Positions 63,847 to 64,000 of a DNA stretch of 64,000 nucleotides are shown piece after piece. A program made the position numbers and the translations under genes. This DNA comes from an uncultured Alphaproteobacteria bacterium (GTDB lineage: Bacteria > Pseudomonadota > Alphaproteobacteria > Sphingomonadales > Sphingomonadaceae): contig CAIZNH010000035.1 of assembly GCA_903934325.1 (NCBI GenBank), forward strand, positions 34,488-98,487, given 5' to 3'. The notes below the pieces were generated by a model that had not been told where the DNA came from, made no database searches, and was given only the letters and a program-made list of their open reading frames with translations. Position 1 is the first letter of the stretch. Each line of letters begins with the position of its first letter.

Positions 63847-63885
63847 GCTTTTCCAAGCTGCGCGGGCTTCGGCCCGCAACGAGGA

Positions 63886-63913
63886 GGGCGGCCCGACGGG
63901 GTCGCCTTTTTCG
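63886..63913 (+). terminator. Terminator after rpmE
   Basis: GGCGGCCC pairs with GGGGTCGCC (mostly perfect), then TTTTTCG. A further hairpin, GCGGGCTTCGGCCCGC, lies just before it. Confidence 0.7.
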
Positions 63914-63957
63914 TTTTCTGGCTTCCTTGATGTTGCAGACCACCCGCCCCGCCTCCC

Positions 63958-64000
63958 CGCCCGGCCACCAATAGTACCACTATGTTATGGTGGCCGGGCG
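63958..64000. repeat. 12-bp perfect inverted repeat at the window edge
   Basis: CGCCCGGCCACC (63958-63969) and GGTGGCCGGGCG (63989-64000) flank a 19-nt AT-richer loop. It reaches the last base of the window, so it may be longer. It could be a terminator stem for a gene to the right or the end of an element. No gene is associated here. Confidence 0.6.

Overview
The window is high-GC alphaproteobacterial chromosome. It most likely comes from a sphingomonad of the Erythrobacter/Porphyrobacter group (Erythrobacteraceae). The support is a crtW-crtZ carotenoid pair, an F1-ATPase zeta subunit (DUF1476), an NDUFS4-type complex I subunit, GTTC-N7-GTTC LexA sites, and an envelope operon in which fabZ directly follows ompH with no lpxD, lpxA or lpxB, as expected where glycosphingolipids replace LPS. 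The species is inferred, not proven. No transposon, integrase, prophage or CRISPR array is visible. A perfect 16-bp parS site at 41029-41044 suggests the segment lies in the origin-proximal part of the chromosome.

Layout. 1-4.9 kb: accessory uptake/catabolic locus with a GntR regulator (cut by the window edge), a racemase-fold protein that lacks both catalytic cysteines, two tandem NTF2/SnoaL-like proteins and a TonB-dependent receptor. 4.9-6.25 kb: NUDIX hydrolase, then a gene-free stretch with a near-consensus sigma-54 promoter and a terminated, structured transcript of about 100 nt (candidate sRNA). 6.25-8.3 kb: grxD, BolA, ATPase zeta subunit, quinone oxidoreductase. 8.3-10.6 kb: leuC and leuD with a small membrane protein gene between them. 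10.7-12.9 kb: thioesterase, crtW, crtZ, VOC protein. 13.0-14.8 kb: phosphate-type porin with a Pho-box-like promoter element, and tRNA-Pro. 15-18 kb: yajC-secD-secF. 18-23 kb: glycosyltransferase, XRE/DUF6456 divergent pair, ABC-F ATPase containing an 11-bp tandem repeat, SIMPL protein. 23-28.7 kb: PepSY protein with a two-component system, ECF sigma factor with a putative anti-sigma partner and a secreted protein, structured terminator region, lipoprotein. 28.7-33 kb: chorismate mutase, polyprenyl synthase, hrpB, NDUFS4 homologue, 4.5S RNA. 33-41 kb: dnaX, ybaB, lon, HU, lipoprotein, rlmB, tRNA-Tyr, parS. 41-47 kb: Ala/Pro-rich membrane protein, then the dabB-dabA inorganic-carbon transporter with a divergent LysR regulator and a 25-bp palindromic operator. 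47-50.3 kb: KAS III, psd, pssA, and a small membrane protein under two LexA boxes. 50.7-64 kb: rpsB-tsf, MBL hydrolase, pyrH-frr-uppS-cdsA-dxr-rseP-bamA-ompH-fabZ, a secreted protein, rpmE.

How the genes work together. Most of the window is conserved housekeeping: translation, protein export and outer-membrane assembly, isoprenoid and carotenoid supply through dxr, ispB, uppS and crtWZ, and phospholipid synthesis through psd, pssA and cdsA. The parts most worth a second look are the LexA-controlled 87-residue membrane protein (possible SOS division inhibitor), the sigma-54/sRNA unit, the cysteine-less racemase locus, the dabAB-LysR unit, the parS site and the frame-breaking repeat in the ABC-F gene.
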